The notes beneath the pieces are model-generated. The model saw nothing but the letters and a program-made list of their open reading frames with translations, ran no database searches and had not been told where the DNA came from. This document shows, piece after piece, positions 15,633 to 25,133 of a DNA stretch of 50,452 nucleotides; the first letter of the stretch is position 1; every line of letters begins with the position of its first letter. The stretch is from JAFDZV01 sp966128725 (GTDB lineage: Bacteria; Bacteroidota; Ignavibacteria; OLB7). The stretch spans positions 1 to 50,452 of the forward strand of contig CBHYLN010000019.1 in the NCBI GenBank assembly GCA_966128725.1, given 5' to 3'. A program made the translations under genes and the position numbers.

Positions 15633-15716
15633 CCTTCTCCGTCAGGAGTAGTTGAGAAGCGAGAACAGAGTGTACTTCTCGGAGGCGGTAACGGAGAAGG
15701 GCTCGATCCCTTCTGC
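15633..15716 (-). promoter_or_regulatory. Structured 5' leader of RRM gene 2, candidate RNA switch
   Basis: The RNA carries CCTTCTCCG (15692-15700), perfectly complementary over 9 bases to CGGAGAAGG at the ribosome binding site (15633-15641). The alternative hairpin is AGAAGGG (15708-15714) with CCCTTCT (15695-15701). A second possible stem is CGAGAA/TTCTCG within 15659-15680. Further upstream, 15761-15800 and 15809-15819 (containing GCCGTATCCTT on the sense strand) are also shared with copy 1 (15052-15090 and 15101-15111) and may include the promoter. Confidence 0.65.
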
Positions 15717-15892
15717 CCATGAGGGGCAGCTTCGGGTTTGGTGGTTCCTGATGTGCTGGTCGTGATTCGATTTCGTCCCGCCGGCCAGCGCTGGAACCGG
15801 ATTACCACAAGGATACGGCGCGGTTGCGTGGTATCGCACACAATTCGGCCTGTGATACAAACAATGTTGTTGGCGGCCGGTGGTCCATAAAC

Positions 15893-15919
15893 ACAGGGGC
15901 CGCGTGATGCGGCCCCTGT
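15893..15919 (-). terminator. Terminator hairpin after the C10 protease gene
   Basis: ACAGGGGCCGC (15893-15903) pairs exactly with GCGGCCCCTGT (15909-15919), an 11-bp stem with a 5-nt loop. On the minus strand it is followed by GTTTATG, a weak U tract. It lies 53 nt past the stop of the 15972 gene. Confidence 0.65.
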
Positions 15920-15971
15920 GATGCGCGGCGTGCCGTGTTGCCGGCCGCCGCATGGTTTCGTGCGACTGTGC

Positions 15972-18593
15972 CTAGTGCTGCACCATCACCCGCCGCACAA
16001 GCGTCCCGCGGTCGGTGGTGGCCCGTACGATATAGGCGCCGGAGGGGATGTCGGCAACGTCGAGATGCAGCGCGCTGCCAACGGCATCGCCGGCAACCGT
16101 GCGAACGGACCGGCCTGCGGCATCCAGCAGGCTCAGCTCCAGAATCCGACCGTACCGTGGGTCGAGCCGCACATCCAGCGACGTGGACGCCGGGTTCGGA
16201 TAGGCTTCCAGCGCCAGATGCGGCGTTTCCGGATCGGCCGGCACCGCCGATGTGGTGCGCGTGGCGCGAAGATCCAGATCGTACGTGCCCAGCGTGCCAA
16301 GGAACAACGACTGCACCTTCAGCAGTAGCGCCCGGCCACCGCGTACGGTGAACGCGTCGGTGCTGTCGTCGTATACGTCCGACCATCCCTCGCCCGCATT
16401 CCACATCACCGACACATCGTTCGTATAACCGGCGGCCTCATCGGTCCAGCTATCGTGCAGCACGGCGTGGAACGTGTAGTCGTACCCGGCCGGAAGGTCG
16501 ATCCGGTAATAGTCATCGTTCCTGCTGGCGTGGATGTTGGCGCCGTCGGTGCCGGCCGTGCCGTTGCCGCCGGAGAACGACAGCGAAAGGCGGGCCGCCG
16601 AGCCCTGCGCGTCGTTGGGTTCGTAGCGGTCGGCGGCAAGCACGCTGGGCAGAATATCGATGATGATCGGGTTCACGTAATCGCCCGGGTTGATGAACTG
16701 CCAGTCGCCGCCCTGGTCGCGGTTGAACAGCGCCAGCATGTACTTGCCGGCCGGCACATCCAGGGCCGAGCAATTGAACGTCAGCCCGTTGGTGTAGTGG
16801 TTGTTGGCGTTCAGGGTAAGCCCCTCACGTATGGCGAGCTGGCCGATCTCGGTATTGCCGTCCAGCGTATACGCCCACACACTGATGTCGCCGTTGAATC
16901 GCGACTGGCCGTCGTTGGCGAAGTCCGTGTGCAACGTGAACGTTTCGCCCGCATGCACCTGGTCCGGCTGCGTGGTCGGCACGTCGTAGATCCTCAGGTC
17001 CGATGCGTACTGCGCCTGCTGCAGCACCAGTTCCGTCTGGTTCGTGTACGAGCCGGCGGCCACCGGCACCCACTCCTGATCGGTCGGCTTGGCGAACACC
17101 ACGGCCGTGTACGTGCCGGGATACACACCGAACAGCGTGTCGCGGCTGGTGAGTCCGTTGGTGTAATGGTTGTTCGCTCCCAACTGCATGTTCTGCCACA
17201 CGCCGCCAAGGTAGCGTGTGAACTGCCCGTCGGCATCGAACAGCGCAACGCAGTAATCGCCCTTGAACGTGCTGGTGCCGGTGTTGTGCAGGTCGAATGT
17301 CACGGTGACGATGCCGTTTGCCGTGCTTGGGTTGGGGCTCACGCGAAGGTTGGCCGCCATCTCCAGCGACGCCTCGCCGGCAACCGGCGAGCCCGGCTCG
17401 ATGCCGATGATCGCGCCCTGCGCGGTGTTGTACGAGCCCGAGCCGCCGCCGGTGCCCACGTTGTCGGGCGTCAGGTCCGACAGCAGGAAGTACCCGTTGT
17501 ACTGCCCGTCCCAGCCCCAGTTGATGTGGAAATAATTTCCGTTGTATCCGTCGCACACAAAGGAGTGGCCGGAGCCGTCGCCGAAGCCATGGTATTCCAC
17601 GGGGCGGGAGTTGTCCAGCTCGGAGCGGATCAAGCTGTTCCAGGCGTTGTCGTTGTAGCTGCTGCGCTCAACGTTGCGAACGGTTTCCTTGTAGTCGAAA
17701 TAGCGCTTCAGGGCTTCGGCCGCATCGGAGGGATACGCGCCGCTGCCGCCGGAGCTGCCGGTGCCGTAGCTCATGTCGCACGAGACGCCCACATGGTACA
17801 TCAGCAGCGCCACGGCATCGTTCGGGCCGGTTACGCGGTTCGGCATCGCGGCCCAGTTGTACGTGGCGTTGGCGAAGTTCGCGTACAGATATCCGTAGGC
17901 CTGATGCGAATACCCGTGGTCGCCACGGCCGCGCTGCGGATAGTTATGATACTTCATGATCTGCGACACCGCCGTTGCCACGCAACCGGTTACCGTGCGC
18001 TCGTTGGCCGATCGGTCGAACGGGCACAGCGCGTTGTAATACGGCGATTGGTCCCACTCGGTTTTCAACAGCGGGCCAACCGCCGCCGCGGCCTGCACAG
18101 GCGCTGGCGTGCTGCCTGCCTGCGTTGGCGCCTGCATCGCCTCCCACATCCGGGCCACGCCGGCCGGCGCGATAACATGCCGCCTGGCGGCGTCCACGAT
18201 CTGCCGTTGGTACAGGCCCATCCACCACATGAACTCCGGCGAGGGGCGGCTCATCGAAAAGCTGCCCGTTGTGGAATAGCCCAGCACCGGCTCCACCGCG
18301 TCGTCGCCGGCGACAATTACAAAGCCCGATGCGTTCGGGGCATTAAATACGTAATACACGGTCTGCGTATCGGCCACGGTAACTGCCGCGCGTGCCTGGT
18401 AGGCCAGCGAGAACGACGCGCTCGAGAACGTGGGATACGGCCCGTCGCCGGCATGCGCCAGGCGATGCTGCGTGATGGCAACACGCCGGGCTGTTTCCTG
18501 ATCCACCGGTTTTGCCGAGGTGGCCATTGCCGAAAGAAGGAGAACATACGCGGCGAGTACAACGGGGAGATTCAACCGGAGTAACATGCTCAT
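15972..18593 (-). CDS. Peptidase C10 (streptopain-like) with T9SS C-terminal sorting domain
   Basis: An 873-aa protein with a signal peptide (LNLPVVLAAYVLLLSAMATS). A C10 inhibitor-like propeptide (about 27-150) contains ASGFVIVAGDDAVEPVLGYS. The catalytic domain has Cys204 in VTGCVATAVSQIMKYHNYP and His343 in GSGHSFVCDGYN. Beta-sandwich and adhesin-like repeats follow (about 410-680), then a PPC-like domain starting YEPNDAQGSAARL. A T9SS type A sorting tail (LEAYPNPASTSLDVRL to the final VMVQH) ends it. C10 enzymes are secreted cysteine proteases made as zymogens; the tail directs export and surface attachment through type IX secretion. ATG 18593 is chosen as the start immediately before the signal peptide. 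The next plus-strand frame is a shadow. Confidence 0.92.
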   Translation of the reverse strand: MSMLLRLNLPVVLAAYVLLLSAMATSAKPVDQETARRVAITQHRLAHAGDGPYPTFSSASFSLAYQARAAVTVADTQTVYYVFNAPNASGFVIVAGDDAVEPVLGYSTTGSFSMSRPSPEFMWWMGLYQRQIVDAARRHVIAPAGVARMWEAMQAPTQAGSTPAPVQAAAAVGPLLKTEWDQSPYYNALCPFDRSANERTVTGCVATAVSQIMKYHNYPQRGRGDHGYSHQAYGYLYANFANATYNWAAMPNRVTGPNDAVALLMYHVGVSCDMSYGTGSSGGSGAYPSDAAEALKRYFDYKETVRNVERSSYNDNAWNSLIRSELDNSRPVEYHGFGDGSGHSFVCDGYNGNYFHINWGWDGQYNGYFLLSDLTPDNVGTGGGSGSYNTAQGAIIGIEPGSPVAGEASLEMAANLRVSPNPSTANGIVTVTFDLHNTGTSTFKGDYCVALFDADGQFTRYLGGVWQNMQLGANNHYTNGLTSRDTLFGVYPGTYTAVVFAKPTDQEWVPVAAGSYTNQTELVLQQAQYASDLRIYDVPTTQPDQVHAGETFTLHTDFANDGQSRFNGDISVWAYTLDGNTEIGQLAIREGLTLNANNHYTNGLTFNCSALDVPAGKYMLALFNRDQGGDWQFINPGDYVNPIIIDILPSVLAADRYEPNDAQGSAARLSLSFSGGNGTAGTDGANIHASRNDDYYRIDLPAGYDYTFHAVLHDSWTDEAAGYTNDVSVMWNAGEGWSDVYDDSTDAFTVRGGRALLLKVQSLFLGTLGTYDLDLRATRTTSAVPADPETPHLALEAYPNPASTSLDVRLDPRYGRILELSLLDAAGRSVRTVAGDAVGSALHLDVADIPSGAYIVRATTDRGTLVRRVMVQH

Positions 18594-19158
18594 GATGTCT
18601 GGAGCTACGTGGACGAGATCGGGGTGCGACGAAAGTTGTGGCAAGATACGAAGGGATTGCGGTACCGGTGTGGGCGCCGGTGCCGCTGTCGCTGTCGGCG
18701 GTTGGCCGGGCTACGCGTGCGGCCGACAACTTCTGCGCTTCCCTTTATGATTGGGTGATTGCCAACGCCCACCGTGATGCCCGGTAGCCGGGATCACAAG
18801 TACCGTGTGGTATGCGCGAATGCGGCACGGTGCCAAGCGTACGCTCTGCGCGTTACCCGAGGCCCATGCGGCATCGTCGTTGCAACGCATGCCCAGACAT
18901 CGCAACGCGATATGGGTTTGATCCTGGCCTGCATGTTGTTGGCAGCCCATGCCCATTGCGTTGACACCATTTCGTGCGAGTGGTGCAATGGATAATGGTG
19001 GTGCTCCGGATCGATCCGCCAATCCGCTGGGGCATTGCGTGTGGATACACAAACGGGTGCAGTGCTCCGGCAACGCGGACTCGCAAGGCTGCCCACGAAC
19101 GTCGGATCTTGATGATGCTGGATCACCGCACCATGATGACTCACCTGGCTGCGGTGCC
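18594..19158. other. Intergenic region, nothing recognised
   Basis: About 565 bases between two minus-strand secreted-protein genes. I see no gene, tRNA, strong hairpin or repeat. The C10 protease promoter should lie in its left part. Confidence 0.4.
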
Positions 19159-21942
19159 TCAGTGCAGTATCACCACGTGCTCAACATGCCGTGCGCCGTT
19201 GCGGTCGGTTACCACGATACCGTACGCCCCGGGGCGCAGTGCCCGCGCATCGATCTCCGCCTGCCATGTCCTGTTGCTTCCGAACCTCGCCACGCCGGTC
19301 GCGGCGCGCCTCCCAATGGCGTCGTATACCTCGATGCCCGGAGCAGCATTGTCCGCCGTTTCAATCTGGATTGTGATCCGCTCATTCGCAGGATTTGGGA
19401 ACACACTCCGTACAACAAACACGGTCGGCTCGGGAGAGTCGTCGGTGTCCGTTGTAAGCCGTGCCGCTCCGGGCAGTGGGACGATCGCGCCGTTGATAGC
19501 GGCGTTCGAGGGGTTGTAATCCTGCCAGGCGTACCAGGCGGAGTCGCCACGCTCGTTCATCACAACATCCCGCGCGGGGCGGTTGGTGAACACCACTACC
19601 GAGTCGGCCAGGCGCAGATGCAGCGCGGAGTCCAGCACGGCAAGGTGTACGCCGCGCGCATCGCCCGACGCAATCAGCAATGCGTGGTCGGTTGGTCGCT
19701 CGAAGGCGAACGCATCGAAACGCTCACCGCCGATCACAACATCGGTTGCCGCCAGCAGCTCGCCGGCCGCGCTCCATAACTCGAACCGGGCCAGTGAATC
19801 GCGCATCGTGCTGTCCGGTCGCAACGAATGCAGCGGGAACCATCGGAGAAATCGATCGCCACGCAGGCGTTGATACAGCGCATGATCGTTGCTTGGATTG
19901 GCTTCCAGCCGGAAGGAGTCCAACAGCGCGCTGCCTCGGAACCGGAGTGCCCATCCATCGCTTGCCACGATCACCACATTGTTCGCGAACGGGAGCATCG
20001 CATACACGGCGTGGGCGGGCAGTTCGGCTATGTCGGTCCTGGTTTTTGAAATCCGTATCGAATACAACTCGTTGTTTGCGCCGATAAGGCCTGCATGCAC
20101 GATGTTCGAATCCGGATCGATCACACTCGGCAGTTCGCCGGTGATGGGGGCGTTTGCCAGTGAAGTCCATCGCAACAACGTATCCCACGTTCCGGTTGCG
20201 GTGGGCTCGGCCAATGTGTACGATGAATACGTATCGAATCTATTGCCCTGTTTCAGGACCAGTCGATCGCGATGGCTCAACAGAAACCGGTCGCCCAGCC
20301 GCGTAACGAGCGCGGTTTGCGCGAACGTCTCGCCACCGGCCCAGTTGATCGGGTGCTGGGGAAATGTTATCTGGCCCCGATCGCCAATCGTGTGCGCTTC
20401 GGATTGCCAGATGGAGAACAGGAACGTTGGGTTCGCGGCGTCGCGTTTCCAGCCCACCACGATGTCATCGCCGAACCGGGCCAGGGCGGGGTAACGACGG
20501 TAGATGATGGTGTGATCCGGTATGAACGGAACCGAGACCGTGACGCCGGTTCCGGAGTCGGGGGAGATGGTGATCGTGCTGGCGCGTTCCTGAAACGAAC
20601 GATTGACCAGCGCTCGCACGCGTGAGTTGTGCCCCGCGGCATCCATCGCAAGCGGGTCGGCAGTGTAGGTGTTGCCGTATCGGTCCACCCAGACCACCGC
20701 ATGTTCCGGGGTTTGGCCTACATCGCCGTTGCGGTTGCTGCTGTATTGCACCCAGTCGTAACGCAGCCGCAACGCATTGTTGTCGCCCGCCGTGAATTGG
20801 TGGACGAGGTTCCCACCGGTCAGCGTGAACTTGCCGGCATCGTAGTTCAGCCAGGAATATGTTGGGGCGGTCCATACGGAATCCAGCCGCGTTCCACCGG
20901 GGCCAACAGTCCAGTGTTCAAGCCACCCGCCCAGCGAGGAGCCGGGTTGCCCCAGCCCCGAGCTCAGCTTCTCCACGTCCACCAGAACCAACGGTTGCCC
21001 TGCCGAGTCGCGGCACAACCCGGCTATCGATCGTCGCAGACTGTTGATCACGGTTGGGGGTGTGGCGCCGGGAATCACAACCGGGGTCCGGGCCGTTATC
21101 GCTGTATCGAAAATGCTCGGGTGTGTTGCGATAACCGCGTCACCGGCGGGATTGGTTTCGATAACCTGGATCGACGTATCGGCATAGATGTAGTGAGGGT
21201 TCGCGACGAAGGCGGCGATAACGGGGCGGGGATCGGTATGTCCGTCGGCATGCACGAACCGGTTCGGGCCGGCGCTGTCGCGCAGAATATGCGCGCCGGG
21301 AAGCTCCGTAAACGTCAGGTCGTTATCGAAATTCGCCGTCACGATCTCCCTGGGTGTGCCCTTCGCCAGGCCAAGCGAGTCCAGATCAACACGGCTGAAG
21401 TGCTCCACCGTATCGACCATCGAGCCCCATACCAGTGTGTAGCCCGTGGCTCCGGTATCGAGCCAGACGTGGGCGTCGCGCGCCAGTGCGCCAGAGGCCA
21501 GCATGTGTTCGGGGCCAGCAAACCGCCCCAGCGTATCCACCAGGCGCGACATGATGGTGCCGCCGGAGCTCCGATCGTTCCACAGCACCAGGAAGCGATC
21601 GCGCAGATTGAGCACGCTCACCACGCCGTAGGGGCGGGCCGGGTCGTCGTGAACGCGAACAGGCTCGCCGGCAACCGAGGCGCCGTGCAGAAGCACCATC
21701 CACAGCTCCGTGTGGAACGTGGTGGCCGGAAGCTCGGTAAGGGTAGTGCCCCACACGGCAAGCGTGATGTTGCCAACCTTCGCGGCCGATTCGATTCGCG
21801 ACTCCGCTTGCAGCCCGGCGCCGGTTGGCTCGTCCGGCGAAAGCACCAGAATTTCGGGCTGCGCATGCAGCGCCGGCCCGCCGAGCGCCAGAACAGCGAG
21901 CAGGGCGGAGATGCCGAAAAGGATTCCGTACCGTTGCTTCAT
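19159..21942 (-). CDS. Large secreted protein with T9SS C-terminal sorting domain
   Basis: A 927-aa protein with a signal peptide (YGILFGISALLAVLALGG, cleavage near ALHAQ). The body lacks a recognised catalytic motif but is rich in beta strands and in Trp/Asp-containing repeats (LVWGSMVDTVEHF, ILRDSAG, IVVGWKRDAANPTFLFSIWQ) that suggest a beta-propeller-like or surface-binding protein. The C-terminal ~80 residues are a type A sorting domain (VFPNPANERITIQIE, ALRPGAYGIVVTDRNG, EHVVILH). ATG 21942 directly precedes the signal peptide; ATG 21954 is also in frame. The protein is probably exported by type IX secretion and anchored at the cell surface. The ligand or substrate is unknown. Confidence 0.85.
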   Translation of the reverse strand: MKQRYGILFGISALLAVLALGGPALHAQPEILVLSPDEPTGAGLQAESRIESAAKVGNITLAVWGTTLTELPATTFHTELWMVLLHGASVAGEPVRVHDDPARPYGVVSVLNLRDRFLVLWNDRSSGGTIMSRLVDTLGRFAGPEHMLASGALARDAHVWLDTGATGYTLVWGSMVDTVEHFSRVDLDSLGLAKGTPREIVTANFDNDLTFTELPGAHILRDSAGPNRFVHADGHTDPRPVIAAFVANPHYIYADTSIQVIETNPAGDAVIATHPSIFDTAITARTPVVIPGATPPTVINSLRRSIAGLCRDSAGQPLVLVDVEKLSSGLGQPGSSLGGWLEHWTVGPGGTRLDSVWTAPTYSWLNYDAGKFTLTGGNLVHQFTAGDNNALRLRYDWVQYSSNRNGDVGQTPEHAVVWVDRYGNTYTADPLAMDAAGHNSRVRALVNRSFQERASTITISPDSGTGVTVSVPFIPDHTIIYRRYPALARFGDDIVVGWKRDAANPTFLFSIWQSEAHTIGDRGQITFPQHPINWAGGETFAQTALVTRLGDRFLLSHRDRLVLKQGNRFDTYSSYTLAEPTATGTWDTLLRWTSLANAPITGELPSVIDPDSNIVHAGLIGANNELYSIRISKTRTDIAELPAHAVYAMLPFANNVVIVASDGWALRFRGSALLDSFRLEANPSNDHALYQRLRGDRFLRWFPLHSLRPDSTMRDSLARFELWSAAGELLAATDVVIGGERFDAFAFERPTDHALLIASGDARGVHLAVLDSALHLRLADSVVVFTNRPARDVVMNERGDSAWYAWQDYNPSNAAINGAIVPLPGAARLTTDTDDSPEPTVFVVRSVFPNPANERITIQIETADNAAPGIEVYDAIGRRAATGVARFGSNRTWQAEIDARALRPGAYGIVVTDRNGARHVEHVVILH

Positions 21943-22000
21943 GGCGAACAACATACGATTGGGGAAATCTTCTCACCATTGCCACCCCCATAACGAACAA

Positions 22001-22031
22001 CGCCGTGGCCCCGCATAGCGGAACCACGGCG
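22001..22031 (-). terminator. Terminator hairpin after tmRNA
   Basis: CGCCGTGG (22001-22008) pairs with CCACGGCG (22024-22031), with a weak extra GCG/CGC inside. It lies 10 nt beyond the tmRNA 3' end. The downstream minus-strand sequence is TTGTTCGTT, a broken U tract. Confidence 0.65.
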
Positions 22032-22041
22032 TATGTGATCG

Positions 22042-22412
22042 TGGAGATGGCGGGAATCGAACCCGCGTCCGAAAAGAGACCCCTGAAGCTTCTACACTGC
22101 GTAGTCGGTCTTTACATCTCGTTGTTGGCATCCCGACAGACAGGGTTGACCATCAACCAGCGAGCTGAAGATTCGCAGCCATCACCACTCGCCGAGCGTT
22201 GGCCGCTATCCAATCATTGCGACACCCAGAATCCGGCGCCGATTGGCAGGCCCCGGCAGGATGCTCACTAGCTAAGTACTACTTAGGCAGCGAGGCGATA
22301 CTCATACGAGTTCGCATTTGTTTGGTCCCTGTGTGGAGATAACGCGCACCACAGGAAGGCGCGGCAGCGCAACCGCAAGCAATCCGCTCCCCGTCGAAAC
22401 CAGTACATCCCC
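22042..22412 (-). ncRNA. ssrA: Transfer-messenger RNA (tmRNA)
   Basis: The 5' end GGGGATGTACTGGTTTCGAC pairs with the 3' end CATCTCC(A) in a 7-bp acceptor stem containing the G3-U alanine identity pair. The T arm region is GGGTTCGATTCCC. The tag frame GCG AAC TCG TAT GAG TAT CGC CTC GCT GCC TAA encodes ANSYEYRLAA (plus the alanine delivered by the RNA), ending in the LAA degron read by ClpXP. It is a one-piece tmRNA of about 371 nt; CCA is not fully encoded in the DNA. It rescues stalled ribosomes together with SmpB. It is divergent from pheT. Confidence 0.97.
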
Positions 22413-22659
22413 AATTGAGAAAGAACATCTCGGAACGAACAACGGAGTCGCCATCGGCGAAACCGTTCCCATCGACGCACAAACCGCACGTTTCGTGCAT
22501 CATGTGCGCCGGCCGGGAGACCAACATACGGCAAGCCGTGCGATCCGGCAACCGGACCTGTGCTTGCGTCACACTTGGAAATGCCGTTTCTTTGTGCCGC
22601 ATCGCCACCTTTCAGTACATTTGCCGCCAATCCTAAGAGAACGTCACGAAGAGCTTTCG

Positions 22660-25080
22660 ATGCCGAATAAGAACGTTTTACAGTCGTGGTTGCAGCGGCT
22701 TACGCCCTACACCTACACCCCGCAGGAACTGGCCGATCATCTGATGAGCCGTGGTATCGAGTTCGGCTCGATCGACGACCGATTCGCCGGTTTGAAAGGG
22801 TTCGTGGTGGGCGAAGTGCTCACGCGCGAAAAACATCCGAATGCCGACAAGCTCTCGGTGACCACCGTCACAACCGGCGGTGAGCCGATGACCGTTGTGT
22901 GCGGTGCGCCGAACGTGGCCGCCGGGCAGAAGATTGTGTTCGCGCCGGTGGGGCTGTACATCCCCACGGCGGGATTCACCATCGACAAGCGCAAGATTCG
23001 GGGCATCGAATCCAATGGGATGATCTGCTCGGAATCCGAACTGGGCCTTAGCGAGAATCACGACGGCATCATGGTGCTGCCGCCGGATACGCCCGTGGGC
23101 GCTTCGGTTGCCGAGCTGTTGGGCGATGTGATCTTCGAGGTGGACGTAACGCCGAACCGTGCCGACTGCCTCAGCCATCTCGGCATCGCGCGCGAGATTG
23201 CCGCGCTTACCGGCGGCGTGGTAACGCTGCCGACGCCCGGCCTGGTGGAAACCGGCGAGCCCACCGCGAACGTTGCCTCGGTGGAGATCGCCGATGCCGC
23301 GTTGTGCCCGCGCTACATGGCGCGCGTTGTGCGCGGCGTGAAGATTGGGCCTTCGCCGGAGTGGCTGCAGGACGCGATGCGCAAGCTGGGCCTGCGCCCG
23401 CGCAACAACGTGGTGGACATCACCAACTACGTGTTGTTCGAGTGCGGGCATCCGTTGCACGCGTTCGATTTTGATACGCTTGCCGGCGGACGCATCGTGG
23501 TGCGCCCGGCCGGCCAGGGCGAGCGTTTCACCACGCTGGACAGCCGCGAGCACGAGCTGCCGGCCGGCGCGTTGATGATCTGCGATGCTGAACGTGCCGT
23601 GGCGATTGCAGGCGTGATGGGAGGCGAGAACTCGGAGATCACCGACTCCACCACGACGGTGCTGCTGGAGTCCGCATATTTCGATCCCGCGTCGGTGCGG
23701 CGCACAGCGCGCCTGCTGGGGATCAGCACCGACGCCAGCTATCGTTTCGAGCGCGGCGCCGATATCAACATCCTGGGCTACGCTCTGGATCGTGCCGCGG
23801 CGATGATCGCCGAGCTTGCCGGCGGCGAAGTGCTTGCCGGCGCCATCGATGCCTATCCGGAGCCGCGCGCGGCCACAACGCTTCAGCATCGGTACGGGCG
23901 TGCCGATGCCATTCTGGGCATGGAGGTCGCGCCTGCCGATCAGCGTGCGTACCTGGCGGCGATCGGGTTCGGCGTGGCCGACAACGGCGATGGCAGCGCA
24001 ACGGTGACCGTGCCAAGCTGGCGGGCCGATGTGTTCGGCGAGGTTGATCTTGTGGAGGAGATCGCCCGCATTCACGGCTACGACCGGATCCCCACCGACG
24101 CGCGGGCAACCGTGTCGTTCGATCTGGCCACCGATCCGCTTCAGAAGCTTACGGCGCTTACGCGCGCGTTCTTCGTGGACAACGGTTTCACCGAGGTTGT
24201 TCCGTATTATCTGGTTGATCCGGAAACGGCGTCGGCCTATGGCAGTCCCGTGGAGCTTCGCAATGCGCTTGGGCGCGATACCTCGATGCTGCGCAACAGC
24301 CTTGTGCCCAGCATGGCGCGTATCATCGGGTTGAACCAGCGTTACGCGCGGCCGGACCTGCGATTGTTCGAGATCGGCACGGCCTTCCGCGCCGCAGGGC
24401 AGGACCAGGGCGTGATCCCGGGCATCGTGGAGATGACCGAGCTGTCGATCGTTGCCGCCGGTGCAGGCGGGGTGCGTGGCTGGGATGTGCCGGAGCGTAC
24501 GGCCGATCTGTACGATCTGCGCGGTATGGTGGAACGTTATCTTGCCACGGTGGGCGCGGCCGATGTGCGGTTCGAGGCCTCCGAAAAGGAGCGCTGGGGC
24601 TTTGGCGCGCCTGCGCTGGCGGTGAAGGTTGGCGGCGAGGAGATCGGCCGTATCGGCCCGATCCATGGGCCGCTGCTGGAGCGGTACGATGTTACCGGCG
24701 TGCCGGTGATTGCGGTGTTCGATTTCGAGCGCCTTGCCCGGCATGCCTTCGCCGAGAACAAGTATTCCGCGCCGTCGAAGTTCCCGGTGGTACACCGGGA
24801 TATCTCGATCATCCTGGACGCGGGTGCTGCCAATGCCGGCATCGAGGCCGAGATCCGCGCCGCCGGCGGCGAGCTGTTGAGCGCGGTACGCCTGTTCGAT
24901 CTGTATCAGGGCAAGGGAATCGAGCCGGGCCGCAAGTCGATGACGTACGCGCTGGCGTTCACCTCGTACGAGCGCACACTGGACGACGCCACGGTGGACG
25001 CCGCCGTGGGCGCGATTGTTGCTCGCCTTGGCGAGCGGTTTGCCGCCGTGCTGCGTGGAGCAACGGCGCCGGCGAACTGA
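22660..25080 (+). CDS. pheT: Phenylalanyl-tRNA synthetase beta subunit
   Basis: An 806-aa protein, the usual size of bacterial-type PheT. It has an N-terminal EMAP-like tRNA-binding fold (VVGEVLTREKHPNADKLSV, MTVVCGAPNVAAGQ), the B1/B5 segments (VTPNRADCLSHLGIAREIA, NNVVDITNYVLFECGHPLHA) and the B3/B4 editing region (GVMGGENSEITDSTT). The catalytic-like module follows (RFERGADINI, EVDLVEEIARIHGYDRIP), and the C-terminal FDX-ACB domain is SAPSKFPVVHRDISIILDAG. It forms the (alpha-beta)2 enzyme with PheS, which is not in this window. ATG 22660 is the first start with synthetase homology; longer frames run into the tmRNA and are rejected. It is followed 53 nt later by the coiled-coil gene. Confidence 0.97.
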   Translation: MPNKNVLQSWLQRLTPYTYTPQELADHLMSRGIEFGSIDDRFAGLKGFVVGEVLTREKHPNADKLSVTTVTTGGEPMTVVCGAPNVAAGQKIVFAPVGLYIPTAGFTIDKRKIRGIESNGMICSESELGLSENHDGIMVLPPDTPVGASVAELLGDVIFEVDVTPNRADCLSHLGIAREIAALTGGVVTLPTPGLVETGEPTANVASVEIADAALCPRYMARVVRGVKIGPSPEWLQDAMRKLGLRPRNNVVDITNYVLFECGHPLHAFDFDTLAGGRIVVRPAGQGERFTTLDSREHELPAGALMICDAERAVAIAGVMGGENSEITDSTTTVLLESAYFDPASVRRTARLLGISTDASYRFERGADINILGYALDRAAAMIAELAGGEVLAGAIDAYPEPRAATTLQHRYGRADAILGMEVAPADQRAYLAAIGFGVADNGDGSATVTVPSWRADVFGEVDLVEEIARIHGYDRIPTDARATVSFDLATDPLQKLTALTRAFFVDNGFTEVVPYYLVDPETASAYGSPVELRNALGRDTSMLRNSLVPSMARIIGLNQRYARPDLRLFEIGTAFRAAGQDQGVIPGIVEMTELSIVAAGAGGVRGWDVPERTADLYDLRGMVERYLATVGAADVRFEASEKERWGFGAPALAVKVGGEEIGRIGPIHGPLLERYDVTGVPVIAVFDFERLARHAFAENKYSAPSKFPVVHRDISIILDAGAANAGIEAEIRAAGGELLSAVRLFDLYQGKGIEPGRKSMTYALAFTSYERTLDDATVDAAVGAIVARLGERFAAVLRGATAPAN

Positions 25081-25133
25081 AGCAACGTGAACGATGACGA
25101 AGCATCAGGACCGACACTTACCGGAAAGCGGCA

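Noticed and set aside
16455..18584. 709-aa plus-strand frame opposite the C10 protease
   Set aside because: The minus strand has a signal peptide, catalytic Cys/His and a T9SS tail; the plus frame is Val/Arg/His-rich and featureless.
22318..22659. N-terminal extension of pheT
   Set aside because: The open frame continues upstream across the tmRNA gene on the other strand; the standard PheT start is at 22660.
22678..24795. 705-aa minus-strand frame inside pheT
   Set aside because: Shadow of pheT; His/Arg/Gln-rich with no recognisable motif.
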